Part shown: positions 63,883 to 64,000 of the stretch, piece by piece
Layout: every line of letters begins with the position of its first letter
Position numbering within the stretch: the stretch's first letter is position 1
DNA from: Auanema rhodensis
Taxonomy: Eukaryota > Nematoda > Chromadorea > Rhabditida > Rhabditidae
Length of the DNA: 64,000 nucleotides
Assembly: GCA_964057225.1 (NCBI GenBank)
Contig: OZ059897.1
Location: 21,638,001-21,702,000 of the forward strand
Reading direction: 5' to 3'
Notes under the pieces: generated by a model
The model's input: only the letters and a program-made list of their open reading frames with translations
The model's database searches: none
Told to the model about the DNA's origin: nothing
Program-made: the position numbers and the translations under genes

Positions 63883-64000
63883 ACGTGATGTGCACTTGGT
63901 ATGTAACTCGCTTCACGTGAAAGATGAAGAGATGCGGTTTTCAAAATTAGATTCCCCATGTCCATATTAGTCTAAAAACAAATTTTTATTGATATTGGTT
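63883..64000 (+). repeat. Partial monomer at the window edge
   Basis: The first 118 bases of a monomer with g44 and t118, cut by the end of the window in the dyad. The array clearly continues beyond. After a G monomer, a g44 copy is the expected neighbour (compare 10236, 13404 and 36460). Confidence 0.9.

Larger units (their letters stand above)
1..64000 (+). repeat. 176-bp satellite DNA array filling the window
   Basis: A single 176-bp unit repeats head to tail with no reversal and no interruption. Monomer starts fall at 1+176k up to 7745, at 28+176k from 7948 to 39804, at 27+176k from 39979 to 56875, and at 176k-5 from 57019 to 63883. That gives 363 full copies and one partial. The unit has 56 G/C in 176 (about 32%). 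Most copies differ from each other at only a few bases. In the reference monomer stop codons are dense in all six frames. Because 176 is not a multiple of 3, a reading frame rotates through all three phases, so stop-free runs in the consensus stay near 110 nt. Size, base composition and block-wise homogenisation fit a centromeric or pericentromeric satellite. That function is inferred, since no kinetochore or chromatin data are visible here. Confidence 0.98.

Noticed and set aside
1-64000. Short open reading frames on both strands recurring every monomer
   Set aside because: Stops are dense in all six frames of the monomer, and the 176-bp period shifts the frame at each copy. Stop-free runs are about 110 nt in the consensus, with no start context or codon signal.
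1-64000. CRISPR-like regular repetition
   Set aside because: Repeats are directly adjacent 176-bp units with no unique spacers and no cas genes; the whole unit is conserved.
1-64000. rDNA spacer subrepeats or telomeric repeats
   Set aside because: No ribosomal RNA sequence, RNA polymerase I promoter-like gene border or short G-rich telomere motif occurs anywhere in 64 kb.
1-64000. Retrotransposon or helitron insertions within the array
   Set aside because: The monomer phase is continuous, apart from +27, -1 and -32 bases that are fully explained inside three monomers. No foreign insertion can be present.

Overview
The whole 64,000-base window is one tandem satellite array. Its unit is 176 bp, about 32% G+C, and every copy lies head to tail on the same strand. 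Counting the recurring monomer start from end to end gives 363 complete monomers (1-63882) and a 118-base partial one (63883-64000). Only three monomers depart from 176 bp: 203 bp at 7745-7947, 175 bp at 39804-39978 and 144 bp at 56875-57018. Their +27, -1 and -32 bases account exactly for the phase at the end of the window. I found no protein gene, RNA gene, transposon, CRISPR array or unique sequence. Monomer positions below are p1-p176, with p1 the first base of the window.

The sequence looks like a eukaryotic centromeric or pericentromeric satellite: a nucleosome-sized unit, A+T rich, dyad rich, homogenised into multi-monomer blocks. The organism cannot be named from the sequence alone. 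From memory only, the order and spacing of a CCATATNAGTC box and an ACACRTGA box resemble the ~178-bp centromere satellite of Arabidopsis, so a plant of the mustard family is a tentative guess.

Monomers differ by a limited set of recurrent base changes that act as haplotype tags. Main types: A (c21, t68, g118, g160), B (g118 only), C (a37, c108, t118), D (g37, c108, t118), E (t118, g169, t173), F (a47, t53, t98) and G (c96, with or without a72/a73). Other tags are g44/c44, t52, t60, t90, a80+t81, t27, c143, t146, a154 and c154.

Layout: 1-3168 mixed leader zone; 3169-13051 zone built from the A-D types, with a six-monomer higher-order unit D-D-A-B-C-A (1056 bp) clearest at 10764-13051; 13052-19915 G/E zone, then monomers tagged t27, c99 and a154, with 3-mer and 4-mer tandem duplications; 19564-34171 nested multi-monomer duplications marked by many private tags; 34172-36811 A-B-E-F-B-G zone; 36812-45962 zone tagged a37, a41, c44 and t52, with a 13-monomer tandem duplication; 45963-56522 a shorter rerun of tags seen in 177-19915; 56523-64000 a further rerun starting exactly 60 monomers (10,560 bp) after the previous one.

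The pattern is that expected of unequal crossing-over and gene conversion, at scales from 7 bp to about 10 kb. Each monomer carries two CACGTG boxes, a degenerate third, a near-perfect TCATGGT-A-ACCATGA dyad and an A+T-rich inverted repeat. These are the only candidate functional elements visible. All comparisons were made by eye, so counts of differences are lower limits.
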